Shown: positions 8,618 to 17,498 of the stretch, in pieces
How the letters are laid out: each line of letters starts with the position of its first letter
Position numbering within the stretch: the stretch's first letter is position 1
NCBI RefSeq assembly: GCF_000374405.1
Contig: NZ_KB894229.1
Coordinates: 1-64,000, forward strand
Length of the DNA: 64,000 nucleotides
Reading direction: 5' to 3'
From: Riemerella columbina DSM 16469
GTDB lineage: Bacteria > Bacteroidota > Bacteroidia > Flavobacteriales > Weeksellaceae
Notes under the pieces: model-generated
Told to the model about the DNA's origin: nothing
The model's database searches: none
The model's input: only the letters and a program-made list of their open reading frames with translations
Made by a program: the position numbers and the translations under genes

Positions 8618-8992
8618 ATGGGATTTGTAAAAGAATTTAAAGAATTTGCATTTAAAGGCAATGTAGTAGACCTTGCTGTAGCAGTAATTATTGGCGGAGC
8701 ATTTGGTAAAATCATCACTTCTTTAGTAGAAGATGTTATCACACCGTTATTACTTAATCCAGCTTTAAAAGCTGTAGGTGCTGAAGATATTGCTCAACTT
8801 ACATGGAATGGTGTAAAGTATGGTAATTTCTTATCTGCAATCATCAATTTCTTATGTATTGCAATTGTATTATTTATGGTTATTAAAGCCGCTAATAAAG
8901 CAAAGAAAGAAGAACCTGTTGCTCCAGAAGTTCCAGCTGGACCTACACAAGAAGAACTTCTTGCTGAAATTAGAGATTTATTAAGAAAATAA
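8618..8992 (+). CDS. mscL: Large-conductance mechanosensitive channel MscL
   Basis: 124 residues from ATG 8618, giving the family start [24 protein letters not shown] homopentameric inner-membrane channel that opens under osmotic downshock. Two membrane helices (about 15-40, with the Gly/Ala-rich pore lining GGAFGKI, and about 70-93) and a C-terminal helical bundle ending [13 protein letters not shown]. The upstream in-frame codons are excluded because the promoter lies within them. Confidence 0.96.
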   Translation: MGFVKEFKEFAFKGNVVDLAVAVIIGGAFGKIITSLVEDVITPLLLNPALKAVGAEDIAQLTWNGVKYGNFLSAIINFLCIAIVLFMVIKAANKAKKEEPVAPEVPAGPTQEELLAEIRDLLRK

Positions 8993-9011
8993 TCATCTAT
9001 TACTTTAAAAT

Positions 9012-9047
9012 AAGAAAAACCGCCTTAGTGCGGTTTTTCTTATTTTT
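9012..9047 (+). terminator. Terminator after mscL
   Basis: A perfect 12-bp stem (9012-9023 with 9030-9041) followed by TTTTT. The T run overlaps the -7 box of the next gene. Confidence 0.88.
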
Positions 9048-9048
9048 G
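9041..9048 (+). promoter_or_regulatory. -7 promoter box for the YggS gene
   Basis: TATTTTTG at the foot of the mscL terminator, 23 bases before the ATG at 9072. Terminator and promoter share the same bases. Confidence 0.6.
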
Positions 9049-9071
9049 TAACTCATTAGAATTATATCATT

Positions 9072-9737
9072 ATGGATTTAGTACAAAATTATCAACATAT
9101 TATTTCTCAACTTCCAAACGATGTACAGTTAGTAGCCGTATCAAAAACGCATCCTATTGACAAAATTCAAACTGTTTATGATGAAGGGCAAAGAGTATTT
9201 GGAGAAAATAAAGTGCAAGAAATGATTGCCAAACAGCCTGAATTACCTCAAGATATTGAATGGCATCTCATCGGGCATCTACAAACCAATAAAGTTAAAT
9301 ATATCGCTCCTTTTGTCGCCCTAATACAAAGCGTAGATTCTGAAAAATTATTAAAAGAAATTCAAAAGCAAGCGAAAAAACACAACCGAAGCATCCCTAT
9401 TTTACTTCAAATAAAAATTGCAGAAGAAGAGAGCAAAACAGGGATAGCGTGGGAAGATGCACAACTCTTAACCAATAAAATGAAAAATAGAGATTTCCCC
9501 AATATAGAACTCAAAGGTTTGATGGGGATTGCTACATTTACAGACGATGAAGCTCAAGTGGAAAGGGAATTTAAATTTTTAAAACAATGCTATGATGAAC
9601 TTTCAAAAGAGCATCCTCTTACCACTTTATCTATGGGGATGAGTGGCGACTATGAACTGGCAATTGCTTGCGGGGCTAACTCCGTAAGGATTGGTTCTGC
9701 CATTTTTGGGCATAGAAACTATACAAACGAAAATTAA
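9072..9737 (+). CDS. YggS/PROSC family PLP-binding protein
   Basis: 221 residues, a single TIM-barrel of the alanine-racemase N-domain type. The PLP lysine is in LVAVSKTHP (Lys25). Other conserved blocks are FGENKVQE, WHLIGHLQTNK, GLMGIATF, LSMGMSGDYELAI and VRIGSAIFG. The family keeps free PLP and amino-acid pools in balance. Single-gene unit. Confidence 0.95.
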   Translation: MDLVQNYQHIISQLPNDVQLVAVSKTHPIDKIQTVYDEGQRVFGENKVQEMIAKQPELPQDIEWHLIGHLQTNKVKYIAPFVALIQSVDSEKLLKEIQKQAKKHNRSIPILLQIKIAEEESKTGIAWEDAQLLTNKMKNRDFPNIELKGLMGIATFTDDEAQVEREFKFLKQCYDELSKEHPLTTLSMGMSGDYELAIACGANSVRIGSAIFGHRNYTNEN

Positions 9738-9760
9738 TATTCATCCATTAAAAAATATAC

Positions 9761-9768
9761 TATATTTG
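9761..9768 (+). promoter_or_regulatory. -7 promoter box for the NtrC-like gene
   Basis: TATATTTG ends only 4 bases before the ATG at 9773, so the transcript should be leaderless or nearly so. Confidence 0.7.
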
Positions 9769-9772
9769 TCCC

Positions 9773-10960
9773 ATGCAAAAGATTTTAATTGTAGAAGACG
9801 AAAAAGCCATCTCAGGACTTTTAAAGAATATTCTTTCTGACGAAGTGAAAGATTATGAAATCCAAATTGCTAATGATGGATTGGAAGCATTAAAAACTAT
9901 TGAAAAAGAAGATTTTTCTTTAGTAATTTCAGATATTAAAATGCCTAAACTTTCAGGCACAGAATTATTAGAAAAAGCCTTGAGCATAAAGCCAGAAACT
10001 ACTTTTGTAATGATTTCTGCTCATGGGGATATCAATACGGCAGTTGGTTGCCTTAAACAAGGAGCGTTTGATTTTATAGAAAAACCAATAGACCTCAACC
10101 GATTGATTACCAGCGTTAGAAATGCTTTAGACCGCAAGCAACTGCAAGATGCCAACAATCATCTAAAAAAAGAAAACTCTAAACTAAAACGAGAGGTGAA
10201 TAAAAAATATCAAATGATTGGTCAGTCCGATGCCTTGAAAAAAATTCAAGATATGATTGATAAAGTCGCCCCTTCGGATGCCAGAGTGATGATTACGGGA
10301 CCTAATGGTTCTGGTAAAGAATTGGTAGCCCACGCCCTACACGCCCAAAGCGACCGTGCTAAAGGTCCTATGGTAGAAGTGAATTGTGCGGCTATTCCTT
10401 CAGAATTAATTGAGAGTGAGCTATTTGGGCACACCAAAGGTTCTTTTACGGGAGCAATAAAAGATAAATCTGGGAAGTTTGAACAAGCGCATGGCGGGAC
10501 TATTTTCTTAGACGAAATTGGGGATATGAGTTTAGTGGCTCAAGCTAAAGTCCTTAGAGCCCTGCAAGAGCATAAAGTTTCCCCCGTAGGAAGTGACAAA
10601 GAAATAAAAATTGATGTCCGCGTTCTAGCGGCAACTAATAAAGATTTGAAGCAAGAAATTGCTGATGGTAAATTTCGAGAAGACCTTTATCACAGATTAT
10701 CGGTCATCGAAATTTCTGTCCCTTCGTTAAACGATAGAAAAGAAGATATTCCTTTATTAGTAGAGCATTTTGCAAATTTAATCGCTTCGGAAAATGGTGC
10801 CCCTGTAAAGGAATTTAGTGATGAAGCTATAAAAGCATTACAAAACTACGATTGGACTGGAAACATCCGAGAACTTCGCAATGTGGTGGAGCGTCTTATC
10901 ATTCTTGGAGAAAATCCCGTCAGCCAAAAAGACATCAACGATTTTGTAAAGAAAAAGTAA
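9773..10960 (+). CDS. Sigma-54-type response regulator lacking a Fis HTH
   Basis: 395 residues. An N-terminal receiver domain (1-120) with the phosphorylation site Asp54 (in VISDIKMP), a linker coiled coil, then an AAA+ sigma-54 activator domain with Walker A GPNGSGKE, the loop GSFTGA (variant of GAFTGA, which contacts sigma-54) and Walker B FLDEIGDM. It stops at VSQKDINDFVKKK, just after the sensor II helices: the C-terminal Fis-type DNA-binding helix-turn-helix of NtrC is missing. No histidine kinase is next to it. It may activate from solution or depend on a partner for DNA targeting. Confidence 0.9.
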   Translation: MQKILIVEDEKAISGLLKNILSDEVKDYEIQIANDGLEALKTIEKEDFSLVISDIKMPKLSGTELLEKALSIKPETTFVMISAHGDINTAVGCLKQGAFDFIEKPIDLNRLITSVRNALDRKQLQDANNHLKKENSKLKREVNKKYQMIGQSDALKKIQDMIDKVAPSDARVMITGPNGSGKELVAHALHAQSDRAKGPMVEVNCAAIPSELIESELFGHTKGSFTGAIKDKSGKFEQAHGGTIFLDEIGDMSLVAQAKVLRALQEHKVSPVGSDKEIKIDVRVLAATNKDLKQEIADGKFREDLYHRLSVIEISVPSLNDRKEDIPLLVEHFANLIASENGAPVKEFSDEAIKALQNYDWTGNIRELRNVVERLIILGENPVSQKDINDFVKKK

Positions 10961-11055
10961 TAGCGATTTAGATTACTTTTAACTCCAAACTCCACTATCC
11001 TTAATTTTTTGAGGATATCATAAGGCTTTATCTCTCAGTTTTATCAAAATTTGCC

Positions 11056-11063
11056 TATCTTTG
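11056..11063 (+). promoter_or_regulatory. -7 promoter box for nusB
   Basis: TATCTTTG, a perfect TAnnTTTG match, 23 bases before the ATG at 11086. Confidence 0.7.
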
Positions 11064-11085
11064 CCTTTCGAAAAAGACCTTTGAA

Positions 11086-11991
11086 ATGTTAGGAAGAAGA
11101 CAAATCCGAGAAAAAGTAGTGCAAAGCCTCTACGCTTATACCCAAAATCCGATGAACACCGATGCGATACAACGCAAAATGTTCTCAGAAATTGATAAAG
11201 TATATCATCTCTACATCTATGAGCTTAATTTTTTAATTGCCTTAAAGCAATTGGCAGAGCATCAAATGGAAATTGGGAAAAATAAATTTCTAAAAACCGA
11301 AGACGATGTAAATCCTAATCGCAAATTTATCAAAAACCAAGTTCTAGAAAATCTAGAAAATAACCAAGAGCGTTTATCCTTTACCTCAAAGTTTCAGAAC
11401 TTAAAATGGGATTTAAACGACGAATTTCTAGTAAAGACTTTTCAAAGAATGAAGGCTGGGAAACGCTATCAGGACTTTATGAATAGTGATGAAATTTCCT
11501 TTGAAGCCGACCAAAAGTTTCTGGGTAAATTATTCTTAAGATATGTGGCAGAAAATGAAGCTTTTCACGATATTTTAGAGGAAAAAGAAATCAGTTGGGC
11601 AGACGATTTTCATATTGCGAATACGATGGTGCAAAAAACCATTGGCTTTACTAAAGAAAATGAACCTACCCATACCCTCATCAAAATCATTAAAGATGAA
11701 GACGATAGAGCCTTTGCTGACAAACTGCTTAGAAGTGCCATAAACAATTGGGAAGACGCCGAAAAAGAAATCAAAAATCGCCTTGAAAATTGGGATTTGG
11801 AAAGGGTATCTTTAATGGATAGAATTATCCTAATCGCTGGTATTACAGAAATCGATGAGTTTCCTTATACGCCTTCAAAAATCATTATTAATGAATATAT
11901 TGAAGTGTCCAAAGCCTTTTCCACAGACAAAAGCCAAGTCTTTATCAATGGGATTTTAGGACGCTATGCAGAAGACAAAAACAGATTATAA
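11086..11991 (+). CDS. nusB: Transcription antitermination protein NusB
   Basis: 301 residues, about twice the usual 140. The N-terminal GRRQIREKVVQSLYAY and the C-terminal half (RVSLMDRIILIAGITEIDEFP, NEYIEVSKAFSTDKSQVFINGILG) are clear NusB blocks; an inserted helical region lies between (about 50-190). NusB with NusE (S10) binds boxA RNA and prevents early termination in rRNA operons. The long form is usual in Bacteroidota. It probably begins an operon with the DUF1573 and yajC genes. Confidence 0.93.
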   Translation: MLGRRQIREKVVQSLYAYTQNPMNTDAIQRKMFSEIDKVYHLYIYELNFLIALKQLAEHQMEIGKNKFLKTEDDVNPNRKFIKNQVLENLENNQERLSFTSKFQNLKWDLNDEFLVKTFQRMKAGKRYQDFMNSDEISFEADQKFLGKLFLRYVAENEAFHDILEEKEISWADDFHIANTMVQKTIGFTKENEPTHTLIKIIKDEDDRAFADKLLRSAINNWEDAEKEIKNRLENWDLERVSLMDRIILIAGITEIDEFPYTPSKIIINEYIEVSKAFSTDKSQVFINGILGRYAEDKNRL

Positions 11992-12016
11992 AACACTAAT
12001 TTCAAAATAATAAACA

Positions 12017-12502
12017 ATGAATTTAATTTTAAAAGCAACTATAGCGGCTGGTCTTTGTGGTCTAACCCTTACCGCTTGCAAGAAAAAAGAAGAAAAACCA
12101 GAAGTTTTAGACACAGCCATCGAAGAAACAACTACGGTAGCCAATCCCAATGCGCTAGAAGATGATTTAGTATCTACTGCACAACAATCGCCATTAACTA
12201 TGGTTGCACTATCAGAGCCAAGTTTTGATTTCGGTGAAGTGAAATCGGGGGCTATTGTAGAACACACCTATGAAATTACCAATACGGGTAAAAATCCATT
12301 GATTATTTCTAATGTAAAACCTGGTTGTGGCTGTACAGTACCAGAATACACCAAAACGCCTATCCTACCTGGCAAAGTGGGTAAAGTGACTTTAAAATTC
12401 AATTCTTCTAGTTTCAATGGTGTGGTTCAGAAATTTGCAAATGTCTATACCAACACAGAAAAAACACCCATTACCCTAAGTTTTACTGCTGAAGTAAAAT
12501 AA
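12017..12502 (+). CDS. DUF1573 lipoprotein
   Basis: 161 residues. A lipoprotein signal with lipobox LTAC (Cys at about residue 21) is followed by a Lys/Glu-rich linker and a DUF1573 domain (about 70-160) with the motif FDFGEVKSG.VEHTYEITNTG and PGCGCTVPEYTK. The domain is an Ig-like fold common in Bacteroidota envelope proteins; function not established. It sits 25 bases after nusB and 32 before yajC. Confidence 0.9.
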   Translation: MNLILKATIAAGLCGLTLTACKKKEEKPEVLDTAIEETTTVANPNALEDDLVSTAQQSPLTMVALSEPSFDFGEVKSGAIVEHTYEITNTGKNPLIISNVKPGCGCTVPEYTKTPILPGKVGKVTLKFNSSSFNGVVQKFANVYTNTEKTPITLSFTAEVK

Positions 12503-12534
12503 TCCATACAAACCTTTAACTTAAATAAATTATT

Positions 12535-12873
12535 ATGAACACGATGTTAACGATATTACAAGCACAACCCGCTCAACCTTCTATGATGCCGACCTTTCTT
12601 ATGATTGGGGGGATGATTGTATTTTTCTACTTTTTTATGATGCGTCCGCAAATGAAAAAGCAAAAGCAAGAAAAAAACTTTCAAGAAAGTATAAAACCTG
12701 GGCGTATGGTGGTAACGACCTCTGGAATCCACGGTAGAGTTTCTCAAGTCACCGAAGATGGCGTCATCTTAGAAACGATGGCTGGGAAATTAAAATTTGA
12801 AAAAGCTGCTATTTCTAGAGACTTCACTCTTAACAGATTCCCTGAAAACAAGGATTCTAAAGACAACAAATAA
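12535..12873 (+). CDS. yajC: Sec translocon accessory subunit YajC
   Basis: 112 residues. One membrane segment (about 18-38, MIGGMIVFFYFFMMRPQMKKQK) with the family signature RPQ.K..K, then a small basic domain with VVTTSGIHGRV. YajC associates with SecDF and SecYEG in the inner membrane. A terminator follows. Confidence 0.95.
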   Translation: MNTMLTILQAQPAQPSMMPTFLMIGGMIVFFYFFMMRPQMKKQKQEKNFQESIKPGRMVVTTSGIHGRVSQVTEDGVILETMAGKLKFEKAAISRDFTLNRFPENKDSKDNK

Positions 12874-12880
12874 CTAATCT

Positions 12881-12910
12881 AAAGCAAGCCTCTGCGCTTG
12901 CTTTTTGTTT
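12881..12910 (+). terminator. Terminator after yajC
   Basis: A perfect 9-bp stem (12881-12889 with 12896-12904), loop of six, and a T run that reaches the start of the next gene. Confidence 0.8.
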
Positions 12911-12911
12911 T

Positions 12912-13694
12912 ATGGAACAGGTCACTAAGGATATGCCAATTAAAAAGATGGCATTGCTATTAGCCGATGTTGCGGTGTCTCTTATTTCTAATGGTGCCAA
13001 TTCTACACGTACCAAACGAAATGTCCTGCGTATCGCCAATGCTTATGGCTACCAAGCCGAAGTATTTTTTTCATATTCAGGGGTGGTAATTTCTGTACAG
13101 CAACCTCATGAGGTACACACCGAAACTATCGTTAAAAGTATTCCTGCCCATGGCATTAATTTTAACCTTATTTCTGATATCAGTATTTTAAGTTGGGATA
13201 TTACAGCCCAAACCCCATCTTATCCAGAAATAGCACAACGGCTTCACTACATTAAGACCAAGCCTACCTATTCCCAAACTACAAAAATGCTGTTTATAGG
13301 CATTGCTACGGCATCTTTAGTTAAAATCTTTTCTGGGTCTTATTTAGAATTCATCGTCGTTTTTCTTGCCAGTTGTGTAGGATTTTGGGTTAAAAACCAA
13401 CTTCATAAAAAACACTATAATATCTTTACCACTACACTTATTTCTGCATTCGTTACAGTATCTATGGTAAAGATTGCAATTTTGTTAGGTTTAAAAGACC
13501 ACTATGCCGCCATGACTTCCTGTATATTATGGCTTATTCCTGGTGTCCCATTAATTAATGGCTTTTTGGATTTATTAGAAGGGCATATCGTTTCAGGCTG
13601 GGCAAAGGCTGCTTTGGGTGGTATGCTTATTTTTATGATTGCCGTGGGTTACTATTTATCATTATTCGTCTTTAGAGTTACTTATGGAGTTTGA
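12912..13694 (+). CDS. ThrE-type threonine/serine exporter, N-terminal half
   Basis: 260 residues. The soluble N-terminal part (ALLLADVAVSLISNGANSTRTKRNVLRIANAYG is typical of DUF1212/ThrE) is followed by about five membrane segments from residue 130 on, with LWLIPGVPLINGFLDLLEGH, the ThrE motif P-G-x-P. In this organism the exporter is split in two genes; the second overlaps it by 11 bases. Confidence 0.9.
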   Translation: MEQVTKDMPIKKMALLLADVAVSLISNGANSTRTKRNVLRIANAYGYQAEVFFSYSGVVISVQQPHEVHTETIVKSIPAHGINFNLISDISILSWDITAQTPSYPEIAQRLHYIKTKPTYSQTTKMLFIGIATASLVKIFSGSYLEFIVVFLASCVGFWVKNQLHKKHYNIFTTTLISAFVTVSMVKIAILLGLKDHYAAMTSCILWLIPGVPLINGFLDLLEGHIVSGWAKAALGGMLIFMIAVGYYLSLFVFRVTYGV

Positions 13695-14241
13695 AATTAT
13701 AGAAAAAATATTTTGGGCAGTATTGGTATCGCTAGGCTTTGCGGTACTATTCAACACCCCTAAACGGGCATTGTGGGCAGTAGCTTTATTGGGAGCTTTA
13801 GGATTTGGTATTAAAACCTTAGTACTCACTTATTGGTTGCCTCATCAATTGGTAATGGCATCGCTTTTGGGCGCTTCTGCGGTAGGCTTATCGGGAATGT
13901 ATTTTGCCCATAGAGTCCATACGCCGCCTATTGTTTTTACCATACCCGCCGTTATCAATATGATTCCTGGTACGCTAGGCTACAACTTTATGATGGGGAT
14001 TCTCAAAATTGTATCTTCTAAAAAAGAACAGCCCATCAGCATAGAACACCTTATTGAAATTATTAATAATGGGCTTAATGCGGCTTTTATAGTTTTAGTC
14101 TTAGCCTTCGGTGTGGTCTTCCCTATTCTAATGTTCAATACTAGAACGGTAAAAAATAAAGACCTCAACCAATTCATCAAAAAGAAAGTTGCCCACATCA
14201 AACAAAAACGCACGCATAAAAATAAACGCCGCAAACCTTAG
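13684..14241 (+). CDS. ThrE-type exporter, C-terminal half (DUF3815-like)
   Basis: 185 residues from ATG 13684, which overlaps the end of the N-terminal half by 11 bases; the frame is open 15 codons further up but that would run deep into the other gene. Four to five membrane segments with TIPAVINMIPGTLGYNFM, matching the second half of ThrE. Basic C-terminus (KKKVAHIKQKR). The two halves should form one amino-acid exporter. Confidence 0.88.
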   Translation: MEFEIIEKIFWAVLVSLGFAVLFNTPKRALWAVALLGALGFGIKTLVLTYWLPHQLVMASLLGASAVGLSGMYFAHRVHTPPIVFTIPAVINMIPGTLGYNFMMGILKIVSSKKEQPISIEHLIEIINNGLNAAFIVLVLAFGVVFPILMFNTRTVKNKDLNQFIKKKVAHIKQKRTHKNKRRKP

Positions 14242-14273
14242 ATAAAAAGTTTCAGATTATTTTTTAAAAATCT

Positions 14274-14281
14274 TATCTTTG
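14274..14281 (+). promoter_or_regulatory. -7 promoter box for the AmgK-like gene
   Basis: TATCTTTG, a perfect match, 5 bases before the ATG at 14286; the transcript would be almost leaderless. Confidence 0.7.
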
Positions 14282-14285
14282 TAAG

Positions 14286-15308
14286 ATGACAGCAATTGAG
14301 GCTCAACGATTTTTAGAACAATACCTCCATTCAGAAGTGGTGGGTTTTGAACAATTGCCTGCCAGTGGCTCTTCTAGGGTTAATTTTATTGGCACCGCTG
14401 AAAGCCATAATAAGTGGGTGGTAACTTATAATGAGAACCTAAGGGAAAACAACGCATTCATTTATTTTTCTGAGGTATTTTCTAAATTAAAACTAAATAC
14501 ACCTAAAATTTTTAAAGTTTCAGACGATAGAACGACTTATATCCAATCATTTTTAGGAACGCATACCCTATCTCAACTCATTGCTCAAGAAGGCGAAAGC
14601 GAACATATTGCCTCATTAGTTAAAAAAACTTTGCAGGCATTATATCATCTTCAAAATAAAACGCTTAATAAAATTGACTATCATCAATCTTATGAATATG
14701 AACGCTATGATAAGTTGCCCATAATCCATGATTTATATTATTTTAAAAATTATATCGTAGATATTTTAGAACTTCATTATCATAAATCAACTTTGTTAAA
14801 AGAATTTGAATGCTTAACCCAACTTATTGAAAATTTAGAGCCTAAAGGACTGATGATTAGAGACTTTCAATCTCGAAATATTATGGTTAATTCTGATGAC
14901 GAGGTGGGTTTTATAGACTATCAGGCTGCTATGGAAGGTCCATTGATGTATGATGTGGTTTCGTTTCTATTTCAGGCGAAAGCCAATTTTTCAGAAGAAT
15001 TTAAACAGCAGATGCTGTCCTATTATTGGCATTTGTTCGATGATAAAACCACACAAGAACAACTTAAAACCAGCCTCCCCTACATCCAACTGATTCGTTT
15101 TATGCAAGTTTTGGGGGCTTATGGTTTTAGAGGTTTAATTCAGAGAAAACCTCACTTTTTAGAGAGTTTATCACAAGGCATTAGTAATCTCTATCAGTTT
15201 GCTCAACAATGGGAAGGCATGTCACAATTCTCCGAATTAGCACAAGTTATACACCAATTGAATCAACATCCTATTACTAAAGACGCCTCATCCTATCAAT
15301 TATATTAA
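14286..15308 (+). CDS. Aminoglycoside-phosphotransferase-fold kinase, AmgK-like
   Basis: 340 residues. The kinase core shows [14 protein letters not shown] (catalytic loop with Asp in RDFQSRN) and [21 protein letters not shown] (metal-binding Asp in IDYQ). The wording RDF-S-N and IDYQ-A-GP resembles AmgK sugar-1-kinases of cell-wall recycling more than antibiotic phosphotransferases, but substrate is not certain. Five bases separate it from the mutase gene, so they are cotranscribed; no metabolic link between the two is evident. Confidence 0.75.
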   Translation: MTAIEAQRFLEQYLHSEVVGFEQLPASGSSRVNFIGTAESHNKWVVTYNENLRENNAFIYFSEVFSKLKLNTPKIFKVSDDRTTYIQSFLGTHTLSQLIAQEGESEHIASLVKKTLQALYHLQNKTLNKIDYHQSYEYERYDKLPIIHDLYYFKNYIVDILELHYHKSTLLKEFECLTQLIENLEPKGLMIRDFQSRNIMVNSDDEVGFIDYQAAMEGPLMYDVVSFLFQAKANFSEEFKQQMLSYYWHLFDDKTTQEQLKTSLPYIQLIRFMQVLGAYGFRGLIQRKPHFLESLSQGISNLYQFAQQWEGMSQFSELAQVIHQLNQHPITKDASSYQLY

Positions 15309-15313
15309 ACACT

Positions 15314-17440
15314 ATGCGACAGCCTATACAAAATACCAATCCAGATTTTAAATCTCTACAATTTGAACTTCAGCATAAAATCTATCCTTTTGAAAAAGAT
15401 GGACTTCAGCTAAAAACACGCTATACCCAGTCTGATGCTCAGCCCTTAACTCAAAAAGGATATTCCGCTGGTGTGGCGCCTTACCTAAGAGGTCCTTATG
15501 CCACAATGTATGTTCAAAAGCCATGGACGATTCGCCAATATGCGGGATTCTCAACGGCTGAGGAATCTAATGCGTTCTACCGAAGAAACTTAGCGGCAGG
15601 ACAAAAAGGGCTTTCGGTAGCCTTTGATTTGGCGACCCATAGAGGCTACGATTCCGACCATCCTCGTGTGGTTGGGGATGTTGGAAAAGCGGGCGTTGCC
15701 ATAGATTCTGTGGAAGATATGAAGATTCTGTTTAAAGATATTCCACTTGACCAAATTTCAGTGTCTATGACCATGAATGGTGCAGTATTGCCCATTTTAG
15801 CCTTTTATATTGTAGCCGCAGAGGAGCAAGGTGTTCGCCAAGAGCAACTTTCGGGGACTATTCAAAATGACATTCTAAAAGAGTTTATGGTAAGGAATAC
15901 TTATATCTATCCGCCAACGCCATCTATGAAAATCATTGCTGATATTTTTGAATACACCTCACAACACATTCCGAGATTTAACTCTATTTCTATTTCGGGC
16001 TACCATATGCAGGAAGCTGGTGCTACACCGGTGCTGGAAATGGCTTACACCCTAGCCGATGGATTGGAGTATGTTCGTACGGGAATAAAAGCAGGGATGA
16101 ACATTGATGATTTTGCCCCTCGATTGTCCTTTTTCTGGGCGATTGGCATGAACCATTTTATGGAAATTGCCAAGATGAGAGCGGCACGCTATATTTGGGC
16201 GAAACTCTTACAACCCTTTAACCCTAAAAATCCAAAATCTTTAGCGCTTAGAACCCACTCGCAAACTTCGGGATGGTCGCTAACAGAGCAAGAGCCATTT
16301 AATAATATTACCAGAACGGCTATTGAGGCTTTGGCATCGGCTCTAGGGGGTACGCAGTCATTACATACCAATGCATTAGATGAAGCGATTGCCCTACCTA
16401 CCGATTATTCCGCAAAAATTGCGAGAAATACCCAAATTATCCTTCAACAAGAAAGCGATATTTGTCAAGTGGTAGACCCTACGGGTGGCAGTTACTTAGT
16501 CGAAACTTTAACCCAACAAATGATAGATGAAGCGATGAAATTCATCAACGAAGTAGAGGCAGAAGGTGGGATGACCAAAGCCATAGAGGCTGGGATTCCT
16601 AAAATGCGTATCGAAGAAGCAGCTGCCATTAAACAAGCTAAAATTGATAGTGGCGAGGAATTTATTATTGGCGTTAATGCCTTTAAATCTCAACTTAAAC
16701 ATCCTGATTTTGAAATTTTAGATATTGACAATACAGAGGTAAGACGAAAACAAATCGAACGCCTCAACCAAATCAAAGCAACTAGAAATGAAACTGCGGT
16801 ACAAGAGATTTTATCTGAACTAAAATCTCGTGCAGAATCTGGCAAAGGTAATCTTTTAGCTCTGTGTATAGAGGCTGCTAGAAGGCGCGTGACTTTAGGC
16901 GAAATGAGCGATGCGATGGAAAGCGCTTTTGGAAGATATAAGGCGAATATAAAAACCATACAAGGGGTCTATGCTATAAATGCTACTAAAAATGAGTTTT
17001 TTGAAAAAGCCCAACAGTTGGCCCAGCAATTTGAAGATGAAGAAGGGCGTCGCCCAAGAATGATGGTGGCAAAAATGGGACAAGATGGACACGACCGCGG
17101 AGCTAAAGTAGTAGCAACCGCCTTTGCCGATATGGGATTTGATGTGGATGTAGCACCATTATTTCAAACGCCAGAAGAAGTTGCCAAACAAGCCGTAGAA
17201 AACGATGTGCATATTTTAGGGATTTCTTCATTAGCAGCGGGACATAAAACTTTAGTTCCTCAAGTGGTAAAAGAATTGCATCAATTGGGTGCGGATGATA
17301 TTACCATTGTAGTAGGTGGTGTAATCCCACAACAAGATTATGAATTCCTCTATAATAACGGTGCTGACCATATCTTTGGACCAGGAACCAATTTACCAGA
17401 GTGTGCTTGTGAAATATTAGAAGAATACCTAAAAGAGTAA
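15314..17440 (+). CDS. scpA: Methylmalonyl-CoA mutase, large (catalytic) subunit
   Basis: 708 residues. Interconverts (R)-methylmalonyl-CoA and succinyl-CoA with adenosylcobalamin. The N-terminal TIM barrel (about 60-550) has the substrate-binding blocks [18 protein letters not shown] and [20 protein letters not shown]; the C-terminal cobalamin domain (about 570-700) has DGHDRGAKV, with the His that binds cobalt, and GGVIPQQDY. Length fits the large subunit. The small subunit gene, usually just upstream, is not there; a sugar kinase-like gene is instead. Confidence 0.95.
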   Translation: MRQPIQNTNPDFKSLQFELQHKIYPFEKDGLQLKTRYTQSDAQPLTQKGYSAGVAPYLRGPYATMYVQKPWTIRQYAGFSTAEESNAFYRRNLAAGQKGLSVAFDLATHRGYDSDHPRVVGDVGKAGVAIDSVEDMKILFKDIPLDQISVSMTMNGAVLPILAFYIVAAEEQGVRQEQLSGTIQNDILKEFMVRNTYIYPPTPSMKIIADIFEYTSQHIPRFNSISISGYHMQEAGATPVLEMAYTLADGLEYVRTGIKAGMNIDDFAPRLSFFWAIGMNHFMEIAKMRAARYIWAKLLQPFNPKNPKSLALRTHSQTSGWSLTEQEPFNNITRTAIEALASALGGTQSLHTNALDEAIALPTDYSAKIARNTQIILQQESDICQVVDPTGGSYLVETLTQQMIDEAMKFINEVEAEGGMTKAIEAGIPKMRIEEAAAIKQAKIDSGEEFIIGVNAFKSQLKHPDFEILDIDNTEVRRKQIERLNQIKATRNETAVQEILSELKSRAESGKGNLLALCIEAARRRVTLGEMSDAMESAFGRYKANIKTIQGVYAINATKNEFFEKAQQLAQQFEDEEGRRPRMMVAKMGQDGHDRGAKVVATAFADMGFDVDVAPLFQTPEEVAKQAVENDVHILGISSLAAGHKTLVPQVVKELHQLGADDITIVVGGVIPQQDYEFLYNNGADHIFGPGTNLPECACEILEEYLKE

Positions 17441-17450
17441 ATAATTTAAC

Positions 17451-17480
17451 AAGGCACAGCGTAAAACTGTGCCTTTATTA
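17451..17480 (+). terminator. Terminator after methylmalonyl-CoA mutase
   Basis: A perfect 9-bp stem (17451-17459 with 17467-17475), 7-base loop and T-rich tail, between convergent genes. Confidence 0.82.
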
Positions 17481-17498
17481 TTCTATCTATATTACTTG

